Part shown: piece by piece, positions 16,800-26,481 of the stretch | Numbering within the stretch: position 1 is the first letter of the stretch | Layout of the letters: every line of letters starts with the position of its first letter | Assembly: GCF_016919245.1 (NCBI RefSeq) | Contig: NZ_JAFEJA010000002.1 | Location: 1,428,501 to 1,492,500, forward strand | Source: Streptomyces zhihengii | Lineage (GTDB): Bacteria; Actinomycetota; Actinomycetes; Streptomycetales; Streptomycetaceae | DNA: 64,000 nucleotides | Direction: 5' to 3' | Position numbers and translations under genes: made by a program | The notes under the pieces: generated by a model | Database searches by the model: none | What the model saw: only the letters and a program-made list of their open reading frames with translations | Told to the model about the DNA's origin: nothing

Positions 16800-18839
16800 T
16801 CAGCGCAGGAAGGCGGCGGCGACGCCGGCGTCGACGGGGATGTGGAGTCCGGTGGTGTGGGTGAGGTCGCCGCCGGTGAGGGCGAAGACGGCGTTCGCGA
16901 CGTGTTCGGGCAGGACTTCGCGCTTGAGGATGGTGCGCTGGGCGTAGAACTCGCCGAGCTTGTCCTCCTCGATGCCGTAGGTGGCCGCCCGCTGGGCGCC
17001 CCAGCCCGCGGCGAAGATGCCGGAGCCGCGGACGACGCCGTCGGGGTTGACGCCGTTGACGCGGATGCCGTGCTCGCCGAGTTCGGCGGCGAGCAGGCGG
17101 ACCTGGTGGGCCTGGTCGGCCTTGGTGGCGGAGTAGGCGATGTTGTTCGGGCCGGCGAAGACGGCGTTCTTGGAGGCGATGTAGACGATGTCGCCGCCGA
17201 GCTTCTGCGCGGCCATCAGCCGGGCGGCCTCGCGGGAGACGAGGAAGGAGCCGCGGGCCATGATGTCGTGCTGGAGGTCCCAGTCGCGGGAGCTGGTCTC
17301 CAGCAGCGGCTTGGAGATGGAGATGCCGGCGTTGTTGACGACCAGGTCGACGCCGCCGAAGGCGAGAGCGGCCTGGTCGAACGCGGCGGTGATCTGCTCC
17401 TCGGAGGTGACGTCGACGGTGACGGCGACGGCGGTGTCCGGTCCGCCCAGCTCATCGGCGACGGCGGCGGCGTTCTCGGCGTTCAGGTCGGCGACGACGA
17501 CACAGGCGCCCTCGGCCGCGAGCCGGTGGGCGATCGCCCTGCCGATGCCGGAGCCGGCGCCGGTGACGAGCGCGACCCGGGTGGCGAGCGGCTTGGGCTT
17601 CGGCATCCGCTGGAGCTTGGCCTCCTCCAGCGCCCAGTACTCGATGCGGAACTTCTCCGACTCCTCGATCGGCGCATAGGCGGAGACGGCCTCCGCGCCC
17701 CGCATCACGTTGATCGCGTTGAGGTAGAACTCGCCCGCGACCCGGGCGGTCTGCTTGTCCTTGCCGAAGGAGAACATGCCCACCCCGGGCACCAGCACGA
17801 TCGCCGGGTCCGCGCCGCGCATCGCGGGCGAGTCCGGGGCGGCGTGCCGCTCGTAGTAGGCGGCGTACTCCTGCCGGTAGGCGGTGTGCAGCTCGCTCAG
17901 CCGGGCGACCGCTTCCTCCAGCGGGGCGGTGGGGGGCAGGTCGAGGACCAGCGGGCGGACCTTGGTGCGCAGGAAGTGGTCGGGGCAGGAGGTGCCGAGC
18001 GCGGCGAGGCGGGGGTGTTCGGCGCGGGAGGTGAAGTCCAGCACCGTGTCCGAGTCGTCGAAGTGGCCGACCTGCGGCCGGTCCTTGGAGGCGACGGCGC
18101 GGATGTGCGGGGCGAGCGCGGCCGCGCGCTCGCGGCGCTCGGCCTCGGGCAGCGGCTGGTAGCCGTCGAGGAGGGGGCCGAACGGCTCGGGGCGGCCCTT
18201 TTCGGCCAGGAACGATTCGGCGGTGCGGATGATGTGCAGCGAGTTGGCCTCGCACTCCTCGCTGGTGTCGCCCCAGGCGGTGATGCCGTGGCCGCCCAGG
18301 ACGCAGCCGATCGCCTGCGGGTTGGCCGCCTTCACCGCCGCGATGTCCAGGCCGAGCTGGAAGCCCGGCCTGCGCCAGGGCACCCACACCACACGGTCGC
18401 CGAAGCACTCGGCGGTCAGCTTCTCGCCGTCCGCCGCGCAGGCCAGCGCGATACCGGAGTCGGGGTGGAGGTGGTCGACATGGGCGGCGTCGACCAGACC
18501 GTGCATCGCGGTGTCGATCGACGGCGCGGCACCGCCCTTGCCGTGCAGGCAGTAGTCGAACGCGGCGACCATCTCGTCCTCGCGCTCCACACCCGGGTAG
18601 ACGCCCTCCAGCGCGCGCAGCCGGTCCAGGCGCAGCGCCGCCAGCCCGCCCTCGGTCAGCGTTCCGAGGTCGCCGCCGGAGCCCTTCACCCACATCAGCT
18701 CCACCGCACCGCCGGTCACCGGATCGGTGCCGGTGCCCTTCGCGGAGGTGTTGCCGCCGGCGTAGTTGGTGTTCCGGGGATCGGCGCCGAGCCGATGCGA
18801 CCGGGCGAGCAGCGAAACGGCTTCGGGATGAGATGCCAT
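16800..18839 (-). CDS. rhaEW: Bifunctional rhamnulose-1-phosphate aldolase / short-chain dehydrogenase
   Basis: A 679-aa fusion. The N-terminal half (about residues 1-410) is a class II aldolase/adducin-type domain with zinc-ligand motifs 'VDHLHPDSGIALA' and 'GHGITAWGDTSEE'; it cleaves L-rhamnulose-1-phosphate to DHAP and L-lactaldehyde. The C-terminal half (about 418-679) is an SDR with the Rossmann motif TGAGSGIG, 'NNAGISISKP' and the catalytic YSATK near residue 567; it should oxidise lactaldehyde, as in RhaEW of Bacillus. ATG at 18839 has GAAGGA upstream. It lies 117 bp after rhaI and before rhaB on the same strand. Channelling of the reactive aldehyde is the likely reason for the fusion. 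Confidence 0.95.
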   Translation of the reverse strand: MASHPEAVSLLARSHRLGADPRNTNYAGGNTSAKGTGTDPVTGGAVELMWVKGSGGDLGTLTEGGLAALRLDRLRALEGVYPGVEREDEMVAAFDYCLHGKGGAAPSIDTAMHGLVDAAHVDHLHPDSGIALACAADGEKLTAECFGDRVVWVPWRRPGFQLGLDIAAVKAANPQAIGCVLGGHGITAWGDTSEECEANSLHIIRTAESFLAEKGRPEPFGPLLDGYQPLPEAERRERAAALAPHIRAVASKDRPQVGHFDDSDTVLDFTSRAEHPRLAALGTSCPDHFLRTKVRPLVLDLPPTAPLEEAVARLSELHTAYRQEYAAYYERHAAPDSPAMRGADPAIVLVPGVGMFSFGKDKQTARVAGEFYLNAINVMRGAEAVSAYAPIEESEKFRIEYWALEEAKLQRMPKPKPLATRVALVTGAGSGIGRAIAHRLAAEGACVVVADLNAENAAAVADELGGPDTAVAVTVDVTSEEQITAAFDQAALAFGGVDLVVNNAGISISKPLLETSSRDWDLQHDIMARGSFLVSREAARLMAAQKLGGDIVYIASKNAVFAGPNNIAYSATKADQAHQVRLLAAELGEHGIRVNGVNPDGVVRGSGIFAAGWGAQRAATYGIEEDKLGEFYAQRTILKREVLPEHVANAVFALTGGDLTHTTGLHIPVDAGVAAAFLR

Positions 18840-18956
18840 GGTGGTTGTCCTTCTCGGGCGGATCTGCGGGTACGGGGCAGCGCCGGTCGCGTGCGTCCGC
18901 GGTGTGCGGCCGCCCGGCCGTGGGCAGGGTGGGGCGGGTGGGCTCCAGGGCGTGGG

Positions 18957-20117
18957 TCAGGCTCCCCAGCCGGCCTGCTGTCCGCCGACGCGCGCGCCGG
19001 TGATCTTCTCGGCCCAGCCGGAGCGGCGGTAGGCGCCCATCGGGTCGGGGTCGAGGCCGAGTTCGCTCCGGACCTCGGCGAGCAGCGGGCGGACGTCGGT
19101 GTTGTAGGCGTCCATCAGGACGCCGTTGGCGGCGAGTACGTCCCCGGCCGCCTGGGCCGCCGCGAGGGCGTCGCGGTCGACGAGGAGCGCCTTGGCGGTC
19201 GCCTCCTGCACGTTCATCACCGAGCGGATGATCGCCGGAATCTTCGCCTCGATGTTGTGGCACTGGTCGAGCATGAACGCCACCTCGGGGGTGAACCCGC
19301 CCCCGCGCACCACCTCGTACATGATCCGGAAGAGCTGGAACGGGTCCGCGGCGCCCGCCATCAGGTCGTCGTCCGCGTAGAAACGGGAGTTGAAGTCGAA
19401 ACCGCCGAGCTTGTCCTCGCGCAGCAGCGAGGCGACGATGAACTCGATGTTGGTGCCCGGCGCGTGGTGCCCGGTGTCCACCACGACCTGCGCCTTCGGC
19501 CCCAGCTTCAGGCAGTGCGCGTACGCGGTCCCCCAGTCCGGGACATCGGTGCTGTAGAACGCCGGCTCGAAGAACTTGTACTCCAGCAGCATCCGCTGGT
19601 CGTCGCCCAGCCGGGCGTACACCTCCGCGAGCGCCTCGGCCAGCCGGTCCTGACGCGCCCGGATGTCGTCCTGCCCCGGGTAGTTGGTCCCGTCGGCGAA
19701 CCACAGCTTCAGATCCCGCGACCCGGTCGCGTCCATCACGTCCACGCACTCCAGCAGATGGTCCACCGCCTTCCGCCGCACCGCCGCCTCCGGATGGCAG
19801 ACACTGCCCAGCTTGTAGTCGTCGTCCTGGAAGGTGTTGGAGTTGATCGCGCCCAGCCGCACCCCGAGCCCCTCGGCATGCGCGGCGAGCGCCGCGTAGT
19901 CGTCGACCCTGTCCCAGGGAATGTGCAGGGCCACCGTCGGCGCCGCGCCCGTGAACTCGTGGACCTTCGCCGCGTCCTCGATCTTCTCCTGCGGCGTGCG
20001 GGGCACACCCGCTTGCGCGAACACCTTGAAACGCGTCCCGGAGTTGCCGTACGCCCACGACGGTGTCTCGACGGCCTGGGTCTTGAGCGCGGCCTTCACC
20101 GCGGCGAGGTCGGTCAC
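18957..20117 (-). CDS. rhaI: L-rhamnose isomerase
   Basis: A 386-aa TIM-barrel metal-dependent isomerase converting L-rhamnose to L-rhamnulose, of the Pseudomonas/Rhizobium RhaI type and not the E. coli RhaA type. Metal-site regions include 'LLEYKFFEPAFYSTDVPDW', 'VVVDTGHHAPGTNIEFIVA', 'FNSRFYADDDLMAG' and 'AFMLDQCHNIEAK'. GTG at 20117 with a GGAG site gives the family N-terminus. It is the first gene of the leftward operon, with its own promoter and an operator (20178-20189) just downstream of the -10. Confidence 0.96.
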   Translation of the reverse strand: MTDLAAVKAALKTQAVETPSWAYGNSGTRFKVFAQAGVPRTPQEKIEDAAKVHEFTGAAPTVALHIPWDRVDDYAALAAHAEGLGVRLGAINSNTFQDDDYKLGSVCHPEAAVRRKAVDHLLECVDVMDATGSRDLKLWFADGTNYPGQDDIRARQDRLAEALAEVYARLGDDQRMLLEYKFFEPAFYSTDVPDWGTAYAHCLKLGPKAQVVVDTGHHAPGTNIEFIVASLLREDKLGGFDFNSRFYADDDLMAGAADPFQLFRIMYEVVRGGGFTPEVAFMLDQCHNIEAKIPAIIRSVMNVQEATAKALLVDRDALAAAQAAGDVLAANGVLMDAYNTDVRPLLAEVRSELGLDPDPMGAYRRSGWAEKITGARVGGQQAGWGA

Positions 20118-20177
20118 TTCGGGACTCCTGAAGTCATGCGTCGGCGAAGGAGCGTGGACTCCTGCCAGGCGAGCGAG

Positions 20178-20189
20178 TGAAACGATTCA
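20178..20189. promoter_or_regulatory. LacI-type operator of the rhaI promoter
   Basis: TGAAACGATTCA is a near-palindromic 12-mer of LacI-family type (central CG), 6 bp downstream of the rhaI -10. It pairs with TGAAACCTTTCA at 20339-20350 on the other side of the divergent region. Confidence 0.75.
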
Positions 20190-20194
20190 TGGGG

Positions 20195-20223
20195 AAGCTA
20201 GGGTGCCGCGCCGGGACTGTCAA
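20195..20223 (-). promoter_or_regulatory. rhaI: rhaI operon promoter
   Basis: On the minus strand TTGACA (20223-20218), a 17-bp spacer and TAGCTT (20200-20195) make a near-ideal vegetative-type promoter. Repressor bound at 20178-20189 would cover about +6 to +17. Confidence 0.85.
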
Positions 20224-20294
20224 CCCCCGAGAAACACGCGCGCAGTGTGACCGAAATGCAACTCTTTCCTGCCGACGGTTTTCCTCCGGACCCA

Positions 20295-20324
20295 TTGACT
20301 CCGCCCATCGGTGCTGCATAACGT
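20295..20324 (+). promoter_or_regulatory. Rhamnose ABC importer promoter
   Basis: TTGACT (20295-20300) is followed after 16 bp by CATAAC (20317-20322) or after 18 bp by TAACGT (20319-20324). The operator at 20339-20350 lies just downstream, the same arrangement as on the other strand. Confidence 0.7.
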
Positions 20325-20338
20325 CCCGGCAACCCAAT

Positions 20339-20350
20339 TGAAACCTTTCA
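20339..20350. promoter_or_regulatory. LacI-type operator of the rhamnose importer promoter
   Basis: TGAAACCTTTCA is near-palindromic and shares TGAAAC and TTCA with the rhaI operator. It lies 15-17 bp downstream of the -10 and 44 bp before the ATPase start. Confidence 0.75.
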
Positions 20351-20394
20351 CGATGCCGTGACGGACTACCCGCCGGTGTCGTCGAGGAGTCCCC

Positions 20395-21912
20395 ATGAGC
20401 CACCCGTCCCGTCCGGGACCCGCGCCGGTGCTGGCGCTGAAGGACGTCGCCAAGTCCTTCGGTGCCGTTCGCGCCCTCAAAGGCGTGTCCCTGGAGCTGT
20501 TCCCCGGCGAGGTGCACGCCCTCGCCGGCGAGAACGGCGCGGGCAAGTCGACGCTGATCAAGACGCTGGCCGGGGTGCACCGACCGGACGCCGGCCAGGT
20601 GCTGCTCGACGGCGGGCCCGTCGCCTTCAACGGCCCCGGCGACGCCCGCGACGCCGGTATCGCCGTGATCTACCAGGAGCCCACGCTCTTCCCGGACCTG
20701 TCGATCGCGGAGAACATCTTCATCGGCCGCCAGCCCCGTCGGGGCCTCGGCCGCATCGACCACAAGGCCACCCACGCCGCCACCGTCGCCCTGATGTCCC
20801 GCCTGGGCGTGGACCTCGACCCCGAGCGCCCCGCGCGCGGCCTGTCCATCGCCGACCAGCAGATCGTGGAGATCGCCAAGGCGCTCTCCTTCGACGCCCG
20901 TGTCCTGATCATGGACGAGCCGACCGCCGCGCTCACCGGCAGCGAGGTGGCCCGCCTCTTCGGCGTCGTCCGCACCCTGCGCGAACAGGGCGCCGCCGTG
21001 CTGTTCATCTCCCACCGCCTGGAGGAGATCTTCGAGATCTGCGAGCGGGTCACCACCCTGCGCGACGGTGCCTGGATCGCCTCCGAACCGCTCGCCGGCA
21101 TGGCCGAGGACGACCTCGTGCGCCGGATGGTCGGCCGCGACCTCGACGAGCTCTACCCCAAGCAGGACGTGGTGCCGGGCGAGGTCGCCCTGAGCGTGCG
21201 CCGCCTCACCCGGGAGGGCGTCTTCACCGACGTCTCCTTCGAGGTGCGCAGCGGGGAGATCGTCGGCCTCGCCGGACTCGTCGGGGCCGGCCGCACCGAG
21301 GTCGCCCGCGCCGTCTTCGGCATCGACCGCTGGGACGCGGGCGAGGTCGAGGTCAAGGGCCGCGCGCTGACCAACGGCGCCCCCTCCACCGCCATGGCGG
21401 CCGGGCTCGCCCTCGTCCCGGAGGACCGCAGGGCGCAGGGCCTGGTGATGGACATGTCCATCGAGCGCAACATCGGCCTCACCGGACTGCGCACCACCGT
21501 GAAGGCCGGTCTGGTGGACCGCGGCGCCGAGCGCAGCCGCTCGCTCGACTGGGCCCTCCGGCTCCAGGTCAAGTACGCCCGTATCGCCGACGCCGTCTCC
21601 ACGCTCTCCGGCGGCAACCAGCAGAAGGTCGTCCTCGCCAAGTGGCTCGCCACCGGACCCGAGGTGCTGATCGTCGACGAGCCCACCCGCGGCATCGACG
21701 TCGGCACCAAGGCCGAGGTGCACCGGCTGCTGTCGCAGCTCGCCGCCGACGGGGTCGCCGTCCTGATGATCTCCTCCGACCTCCCCGAGATCCTCGGCAT
21801 GGCCGACCGCGTGCTGGTGATGCACGAGGGCCGGCTCACCGCCGAGATCCCCCGATCCGACGCCACCGAGGAGACCGTGATGGCCGCAGCCACCGGGAGG
21901 GCCGCCGCATGA
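20395..21912 (+). CDS. rhaT: Rhamnose ABC transporter ATP-binding protein
   Basis: A 505-aa double-ATPase protein of the carbohydrate uptake CUT2 (RbsA/XylG) family. The first cassette has Walker [10 protein letters not shown] (about residues 47-55), signature '[15 protein letters not shown]' and Walker [12 protein letters not shown]. The second has a degenerate Walker A (GLVGAGRTE) with signature '[15 protein letters not shown]', as usual in CUT2 proteins. GAGGAG precedes the ATG. Its stop overlaps the next start (ATGA). It is the first gene of the divergent rightward operon and energises rhamnose import with two permeases and a lipoprotein downstream. Confidence 0.95.
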   Translation: MSHPSRPGPAPVLALKDVAKSFGAVRALKGVSLELFPGEVHALAGENGAGKSTLIKTLAGVHRPDAGQVLLDGGPVAFNGPGDARDAGIAVIYQEPTLFPDLSIAENIFIGRQPRRGLGRIDHKATHAATVALMSRLGVDLDPERPARGLSIADQQIVEIAKALSFDARVLIMDEPTAALTGSEVARLFGVVRTLREQGAAVLFISHRLEEIFEICERVTTLRDGAWIASEPLAGMAEDDLVRRMVGRDLDELYPKQDVVPGEVALSVRRLTREGVFTDVSFEVRSGEIVGLAGLVGAGRTEVARAVFGIDRWDAGEVEVKGRALTNGAPSTAMAAGLALVPEDRRAQGLVMDMSIERNIGLTGLRTTVKAGLVDRGAERSRSLDWALRLQVKYARIADAVSTLSGGNQQKVVLAKWLATGPEVLIVDEPTRGIDVGTKAEVHRLLSQLAADGVAVLMISSDLPEILGMADRVLVMHEGRLTAEIPRSDATEETVMAAATGRAAA

Positions 21913-22988
21913 CGGTCTCCGCCCCCGCACGACCGCCCCTCGCCGAGGCGCCCAAGTCCGGCGGCACCCGCCTGGTCGACCGCGTCTTCAAGATGCGCGA
22001 ACTCGCCATCCTGCTTGTCTTCCTGGTGATGATCGGCATCACCCAGGCCGGCAACAGCGAGTTCCTCTCCGAGCAGGGCGTCAAGGACCTGCTGCTCAAC
22101 GCCACCATCCTGGTGCTCGTCGCGGTCGGCCAGTCCCTGGTCGTCATCACCCGCAACGTCGACCTCTCGGTCGGCTCCACCCTCGGCATCAGCGCCTTCG
22201 CCGCCGGCACCTGGCTCCAGGGCGGCGGGCACCCCGTCGTCGCCGTGCTGCTCGCCGTGCTGATGGGCACCGGCTTCGGGCTGCTCAACGGGCTGCTCGT
22301 CAGCCTCGGCCAGGTGCCCGCCCTGGTGGTGACCCTCGGCACGCTCTACATCATCCGCGGCATCGACTCCATCTGGGTCGGCTCCCGCCAGATCACCGCG
22401 GCCGACCTCCCGGGCGGCTTCGTCGACTTCGGCTCCGGCGGCGTCTCGGCCGTGCCGTGGCTCGCGATGATCGCGCTGGGCGTCCTGGTGGCCACCGCGT
22501 ACTACATGAAGCACTTCGTGAGCGGCCGGGAGCTGTACGCCCTCGGCTCGAACCCGGAGGCCGCCCGGCTCGCCGGCATCCCCGTCCGCAAGCGCATCCT
22601 CGCCGCCTACACCTTCTGCGGCGCGCTCGCCGGACTCGCCGGCGTCCTGTACCTCGCCCGGTTCGGCAACGTCGACTCGGGCACCGGCAACGGCTACGAA
22701 CTCACCGTCGTCAGCGCGGTCGTCGTCGGCGGCGTCGTCTTCACCGGCGGCTCCGGCAGCGTCTACGGCGCCGCCCTCGGCGCGCTCCTGCTGACCTCCA
22801 TCAACAGCGTCCTGCCCGCCCTCGGCGTCAGCTCCGTGTGGGTGCTCGCCATCAACGGCGTGCTGCTCCTGCTCGCCATCGCCGTGGACCGGATCGTCGC
22901 CCTGCGCGTCGCCACGGCCCTCAAGAAGAAGTCGGCACACGTCGAACTCCCGCCAACCCCGCAGAAGGGGGACACCCGCCATGCCTGA
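21909..22988 (+). CDS. rhaP: Rhamnose ABC transporter permease (first)
   Basis: A 359-aa CUT2-family permease with about nine to ten hydrophobic segments. It carries the CUT2 signature region '[18 protein letters not shown]' and the EAA-like loop '[30 protein letters not shown]' that contacts the ATPase. The start ATG overlaps the ATPase stop by 4 nt (21909-21912), and its own end overlaps the next permease by 8 nt, so the three membrane-complex genes are translationally coupled. Residues 1-30 are a cytoplasmic extension. Confidence 0.94.
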   Translation: MTVSAPARPPLAEAPKSGGTRLVDRVFKMRELAILLVFLVMIGITQAGNSEFLSEQGVKDLLLNATILVLVAVGQSLVVITRNVDLSVGSTLGISAFAAGTWLQGGGHPVVAVLLAVLMGTGFGLLNGLLVSLGQVPALVVTLGTLYIIRGIDSIWVGSRQITAADLPGGFVDFGSGGVSAVPWLAMIALGVLVATAYYMKHFVSGRELYALGSNPEAARLAGIPVRKRILAAYTFCGALAGLAGVLYLARFGNVDSGTGNGYELTVVSAVVVGGVVFTGGSGSVYGAALGALLLTSINSVLPALGVSSVWVLAINGVLLLLAIAVDRIVALRVATALKKKSAHVELPPTPQKGDTRHA

Positions 22989-23997
22989 GTCCCTGACCCG
23001 CGCCATCCGGTGGGACACGGTCGTCGGCGCCCTCCTGATCGTCCTGCTCCTGCTGTCCTTCGGCTTCGTGGACGGCTTCGGCAACGCCCTCAACCTGTCC
23101 TTCCTGATCGGCAACACCCTGCCGATCGCGCTCATCGCGCTGCCCATGACGCTGCTGGTCGTCTCCGGCGAGATCGACCTCTCCGTCGCCTCCACGGCCG
23201 GCCTGTCCGGTGCCGTCATGGGCGCCCTGTGGAACCAGGGCATGACCATCGAGACGATCATCCCGATCTGCCTGCTGCTCGGCGTGGTGTGCGGGCTGGT
23301 CAACGGCCTCCTGGTCACCCGGCTCGGCCTGCCCTCCCTCGCCGTCACCATCGGCACCCTCGCCGCCTACCGCGGCATCGCGCAGATCGTCCTCGGCTCC
23401 GACGCGGTGACCGACTTCCCCTCGCAGTACCTGGAGTTCGCCGCCGGCCGGGTCGGCGAGACCTTCCTCCCGCAGGCCTTCCTGCCCTTCCTGGTGCTGC
23501 TCGCCATCGCCGTCGTCACCTTGCACGCCACCCCCTTCGGCCGCTCGCTGTTCGCCGTCGGCGCGAACGAGGAGGCCGCGCGCTTCGCCGGCATCCGCGT
23601 CCGGCGGCAGAAGCTGCTGCTGTTCACCGTGACCGGCATGATGGCCTCCCTCACCGGTGTGTTCTGGGCCCTGCACTACGCCAGCGCCCGCTACGACAAC
23701 GCCACCGGCCTCGAACTGTCCGTCGTCGCCGCCGTCCTGCTCGGCGGCATCGACTTCGACGGCGGCAAGGGCACCCTCGGCGGCGCGATCGCGGGCGTCT
23801 TCCTGCTCGGCGCGCTCCAGAACGTGATGAGCCTCCAGGACGTCTCCGCCCAGTCCCAGATCGTCGTCACCGGCATCCTGCTCGTGCTGTCCGTGCTCGG
23901 ACCCCGCGTCGCACGGCAGGTCTCCGTCGCCAGGGCGGGGCGCAGAGCCGCGGCCGGGAAACCACCGGCCCCGGCCCAGGCGCCCACGTCCACCTGA
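22981..23997 (+). CDS. rhaQ: Rhamnose ABC transporter permease (second)
   Basis: A 338-aa CUT2 permease, paralogous to the one before it. Signature regions are 'GEIDLSVASTAGLSGAVMG' and 'LFAVGANEEAARFAGIRVRRQKLLLFTVTG'. It starts inside the end of the previous gene (8-nt overlap). The C-terminus has an Ala/Pro-rich tail. A 117-bp gap containing a 29-bp tandem duplication separates it from the substrate-binding protein. Confidence 0.94.
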   Translation: MPESLTRAIRWDTVVGALLIVLLLLSFGFVDGFGNALNLSFLIGNTLPIALIALPMTLLVVSGEIDLSVASTAGLSGAVMGALWNQGMTIETIIPICLLLGVVCGLVNGLLVTRLGLPSLAVTIGTLAAYRGIAQIVLGSDAVTDFPSQYLEFAAGRVGETFLPQAFLPFLVLLAIAVVTLHATPFGRSLFAVGANEEAARFAGIRVRRQKLLLFTVTGMMASLTGVFWALHYASARYDNATGLELSVVAAVLLGGIDFDGGKGTLGGAIAGVFLLGALQNVMSLQDVSAQSQIVVTGILLVLSVLGPRVARQVSVARAGRRAAAGKPPAPAQAPTST

Positions 23998-24010
23998 CGG
24001 CGCCCCGCAC

Positions 24011-24071
24011 CCCACCGGGCACCCCACGCCCGCACCGCATGTCCCACCGGGCACCCCACGCCCGCACCGCA
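24011..24071. repeat. Tandem 29-bp duplication before rhaS
   Basis: A 29-bp unit starting CCCACCGGGCACCCCACG occurs twice without mismatch (24011-24039 and 24043-24071, 3 nt between) in the gap before the binding-protein gene. It probably arose by replication slippage. Confidence 0.9.
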
Positions 24072-24114
24072 CCACCCACTCCGCACACCCCACCCTCACC
24101 GAGGAGCCCCCGTC

Positions 24115-25194
24115 ATGCGCAAGAGAAGCCTCCGCCGTTCCTGCGCGGCGCTCGCCGCCGTCACCTCGCTCGCCCTCGCCGTCACCGCCTGCGGCGGCAC
24201 CTCGAAGGAGGACGTGCAGAAGGAGGGCGGCGCGGCCGCCGCGGCCGGCAAGGCCGACCCGAACGCCGAGACCAAGAAGGGCCTCACCGTCGGCTTCCTG
24301 CCCAAGCAGGTCAACAACCCCTACTTCACCACCGCGGACAAGGGCGGCGAGAAGGCGCTCAAGGAGCTCGGCTCGTCCTTCAAGGAGGTCGGCCCGTCCA
24401 GCGGCACCGACACCTCCGGCCAGGTCTCCTACGTCAACACCCTGACCCAGCAGCAGGTCGACGCGATGGCGGTGTCGGCGCAGGACCCGGGCGCGCTGTG
24501 CACGGCGCTGAAGCAGGCCATGGGCAACGGCATCAAGGTCGTCACCTACGACTCCGACACCCGGGCCGACTGCCGGCACGCCTTCGTCTCGCAGGCGTCC
24601 GCGGAGGACCTGGGCCGCACCGAGGTGCAGCTCCTGGCGGAGCAGATCGGCTTCAAGGGCGAGATCGCGATCCTGTCGGCCGCGCAGACCGCGACGAACC
24701 AGAACACCTGGATCGAGTTCATGAAGAAGGAACTCGAGGACCCGAAGTACAAGGACATCGAGCTGGTCAAGGTCGCGTACGGCAACGACGACGCCCAGCA
24801 GTCCTTCCAGCAGACCCAGGGCCTGCTCCAGGAGTACCCGAACCTGAAGGGGATCATCTCCCCGACCACCGTCGGCATCAAGGCCGCCGCGCAGTACCTG
24901 TCGGGCTCCAAGTACAAGGGCAAGGTCAAGCTCACCGGCCTGGGCACGCCCAACGACATGCGCACCTACGTGAAGAACGGCACCGTCGAGGCGTTCGAGC
25001 TGTGGGACCCGGCCGCGCTGGGCGACCTGGCCGCGCGGACCGCGGTCGCGCTGGCGTCGGGCCAGATCACCGGCCAGGAGGGCGAGACGTTCACCGCCGG
25101 CACGACGACGTACACCATCGGCAAGGACGGCGTGATCAACCTGGGCAAGCCGACCGTGTTCGACGCGAAGAACATCGACTCGTTCGACTTCTGA
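24115..25194 (+). CDS. rhaS: Rhamnose-binding lipoprotein
   Basis: A 359-aa periplasmic-binding-protein-like lipoprotein for the importer. The signal peptide MRKRSLRRSCAALAAVTS leads into the lipobox LAVTAC (Cys at about residue 26), so it is lipid-anchored outside the membrane. The mature part has the type I sugar-binding fold: 'LTVGFLPKQVNNPYFTTAD', 'QVDAMAVSAQDPGALC', 'KVVTYDSDT' and 'GIISPTTVGIKAAAQYL'. A GAGGAG site precedes the ATG. Last gene of the importer operon, followed by a hairpin. Its expression likely exceeds the permeases because it has its own ribosome site and gap. Confidence 0.95.
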   Translation: MRKRSLRRSCAALAAVTSLALAVTACGGTSKEDVQKEGGAAAAAGKADPNAETKKGLTVGFLPKQVNNPYFTTADKGGEKALKELGSSFKEVGPSSGTDTSGQVSYVNTLTQQQVDAMAVSAQDPGALCTALKQAMGNGIKVVTYDSDTRADCRHAFVSQASAEDLGRTEVQLLAEQIGFKGEIAILSAAQTATNQNTWIEFMKKELEDPKYKDIELVKVAYGNDDAQQSFQQTQGLLQEYPNLKGIISPTTVGIKAAAQYLSGSKYKGKVKLTGLGTPNDMRTYVKNGTVEAFELWDPAALGDLAARTAVALASGQITGQEGETFTAGTTTYTIGKDGVINLGKPTVFDAKNIDSFDF

Positions 25195-25211
25195 GCCGCG
25201 GCCCCGTGACC

Positions 25212-25265
25212 GCCCGTCCGGTCCCGCCCGCCCGGTTCTCCGCCCGGGCGCGGGGCCGGACGGGC
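25212..25265 (+). terminator. Hairpin between rhaS and the LacI regulator gene
   Basis: A 14-bp stem (25212-25225 with 25252-25265, one G-T pair) encloses a smaller GCCCGG/CCGGGC hairpin. It lies 17 bp past the rhaS stop and should separate or attenuate read-through into the regulator gene. Confidence 0.6.
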
Positions 25266-25311
25266 GGGGCGACGGCCGCCCCGGCCGTCAGGACCTGGAG
25301 GAGAGGCGCCG

Positions 25312-26337
25312 ATGTCCCAGTCGGTCAGCATGAAGGACGTCGCCCGCGCCGCCGGGGTCTCGGTGGGCACGGTCTCGAACGTCGTCAACCGCCCGGACAC
25401 GGTCACCGCCGAGACCCGGACGCGGGTGCAGGGGGTGATCCGGCGGCTCGGCTACGTCCGCAGCGAGTCCGCCCGGCAACTGCGCGCCGGCCGCAGCCGG
25501 ATCATGGGCATGCTCGTCCTCGACATGGGCAACCCCTTCTTCGTGGACGTGGCCCGCGGCGCCGAGCGCGCCGCACGCCGGGCCGGGCTCGGCGTGATGG
25601 TGTGCAACAGCGCCCAGGACCCGTCGGAGGAGGCCGAGTACCTCTCCCTCTTCGCCGAACAGCGGGTGCGGGGCGTGCTGATCACCCCGGCGGACGCCAC
25701 CGGCCGCACCCTCCAGGCGTTCCGCCGCCACGGCATCCCCTTCGTGCTGGTCGACCGGGTCGCCGAGGACGCCGCCGAGTCGTCGGTGTCCGTGGACGAC
25801 GTGGCGGGCGGGGCGATGGCGGTGCGCCATCTGATCCGGACGGGACACCGGTCCATCGCCTACGTCAGCGGCCCGGCCGGGCTCCGGCAGGTCCAGGACC
25901 GCCGCACCGGCGCCCGCCAGGCCTTCGCCGAGGCGGGCCTGGGCACCGACCGGCTGCACGAACTGCCCGCCGAACGCCTCGACGTGGTGGCCGGCCGCGA
26001 CGCGGGCGCCCGTCTGCTCGGCCTCGCCGACCGTCCGACCGCCGTGTTCTGCGCCAACGACCTGCTCGCCCTCGGGGTGCTCCAGACCATGGTCGGGGTC
26101 GGCGTCCGCGTCCCCGAGGACATCGCCATCGTCGGCTACGACGACATCGAGTTCGCGGCGGCCGCCGCCGTCCCGCTCACCTCCGTCCGCCAGCCCGCCG
26201 TCTCCATGGGGGCGATGGCCGCCGAGCTGCTCCTGGAGGAGACCGAGCGCCCGGGCGCGGCACCGCGGACGGCCGGCGCCCGCCGGGTCGTGCTCCAGCC
26301 CGAACTGGTCGTCCGCCGCTCGACGCTGGTGCCCTGA
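25312..26337 (+). CDS. rhaR: LacI family regulator of rhamnose utilisation
   Basis: A 341-aa LacI/GalR-type repressor. The N-terminal HTH is complete ('SMKDVARAAGVSVGTVSNVVNRPDTVTAETR', residues 6-36), followed by a hinge helix ('ESARQLRAGRS') and a periplasmic-binding-like effector domain ('IMGMLVLDMGNPFFVDV', 'VFCANDLLALGVLQTM', 'IVGYDDIEFAA'). A strong GGAGGAGA precedes ATG 25312. Its position directly after the rhamnose genes and the presence of LacI-type operators at both divergent rha promoters make it the likely rhamnose-responsive repressor. Confidence 0.92.
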   Translation: MSQSVSMKDVARAAGVSVGTVSNVVNRPDTVTAETRTRVQGVIRRLGYVRSESARQLRAGRSRIMGMLVLDMGNPFFVDVARGAERAARRAGLGVMVCNSAQDPSEEAEYLSLFAEQRVRGVLITPADATGRTLQAFRRHGIPFVLVDRVAEDAAESSVSVDDVAGGAMAVRHLIRTGHRSIAYVSGPAGLRQVQDRRTGARQAFAEAGLGTDRLHELPAERLDVVAGRDAGARLLGLADRPTAVFCANDLLALGVLQTMVGVGVRVPEDIAIVGYDDIEFAAAAAVPLTSVRQPAVSMGAMAAELLLEETERPGAAPRTAGARRVVLQPELVVRRSTLVP

Positions 26338-26481
26338 GCACGGCACAACGGGAGCGCCCCCCCGGAGCCCCGGGCGCGGCCCCGGGAGAGCGCTGCCCCG
26401 TGCCCCGGTCGCGGCCCCGGGGGAGTGCCGTCCGCCGGTGCTCCGGGCGCGGCGCCGCGGGAGCGCCGTGCCCGCGCCGGG
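26338..26481. repeat. GC-rich repeats between convergent genes
   Basis: This 144-bp gap holds three imperfect copies of a roughly 36-40 bp unit containing CCGGGCGCGG or CCGGTCGCGG followed by CCCCGGGAG-like sequence. Each can fold into hairpins, and they probably act as terminators for both flanking genes. No gene seen. Confidence 0.5.

Noticed and set aside
22921..24579. Long antisense frames opposite the rhamnose permeases and binding protein
   Set aside because: Low-complexity Gly/Asp/His/Glu translation typical of antisense high-GC coding DNA; no ribosome sites.
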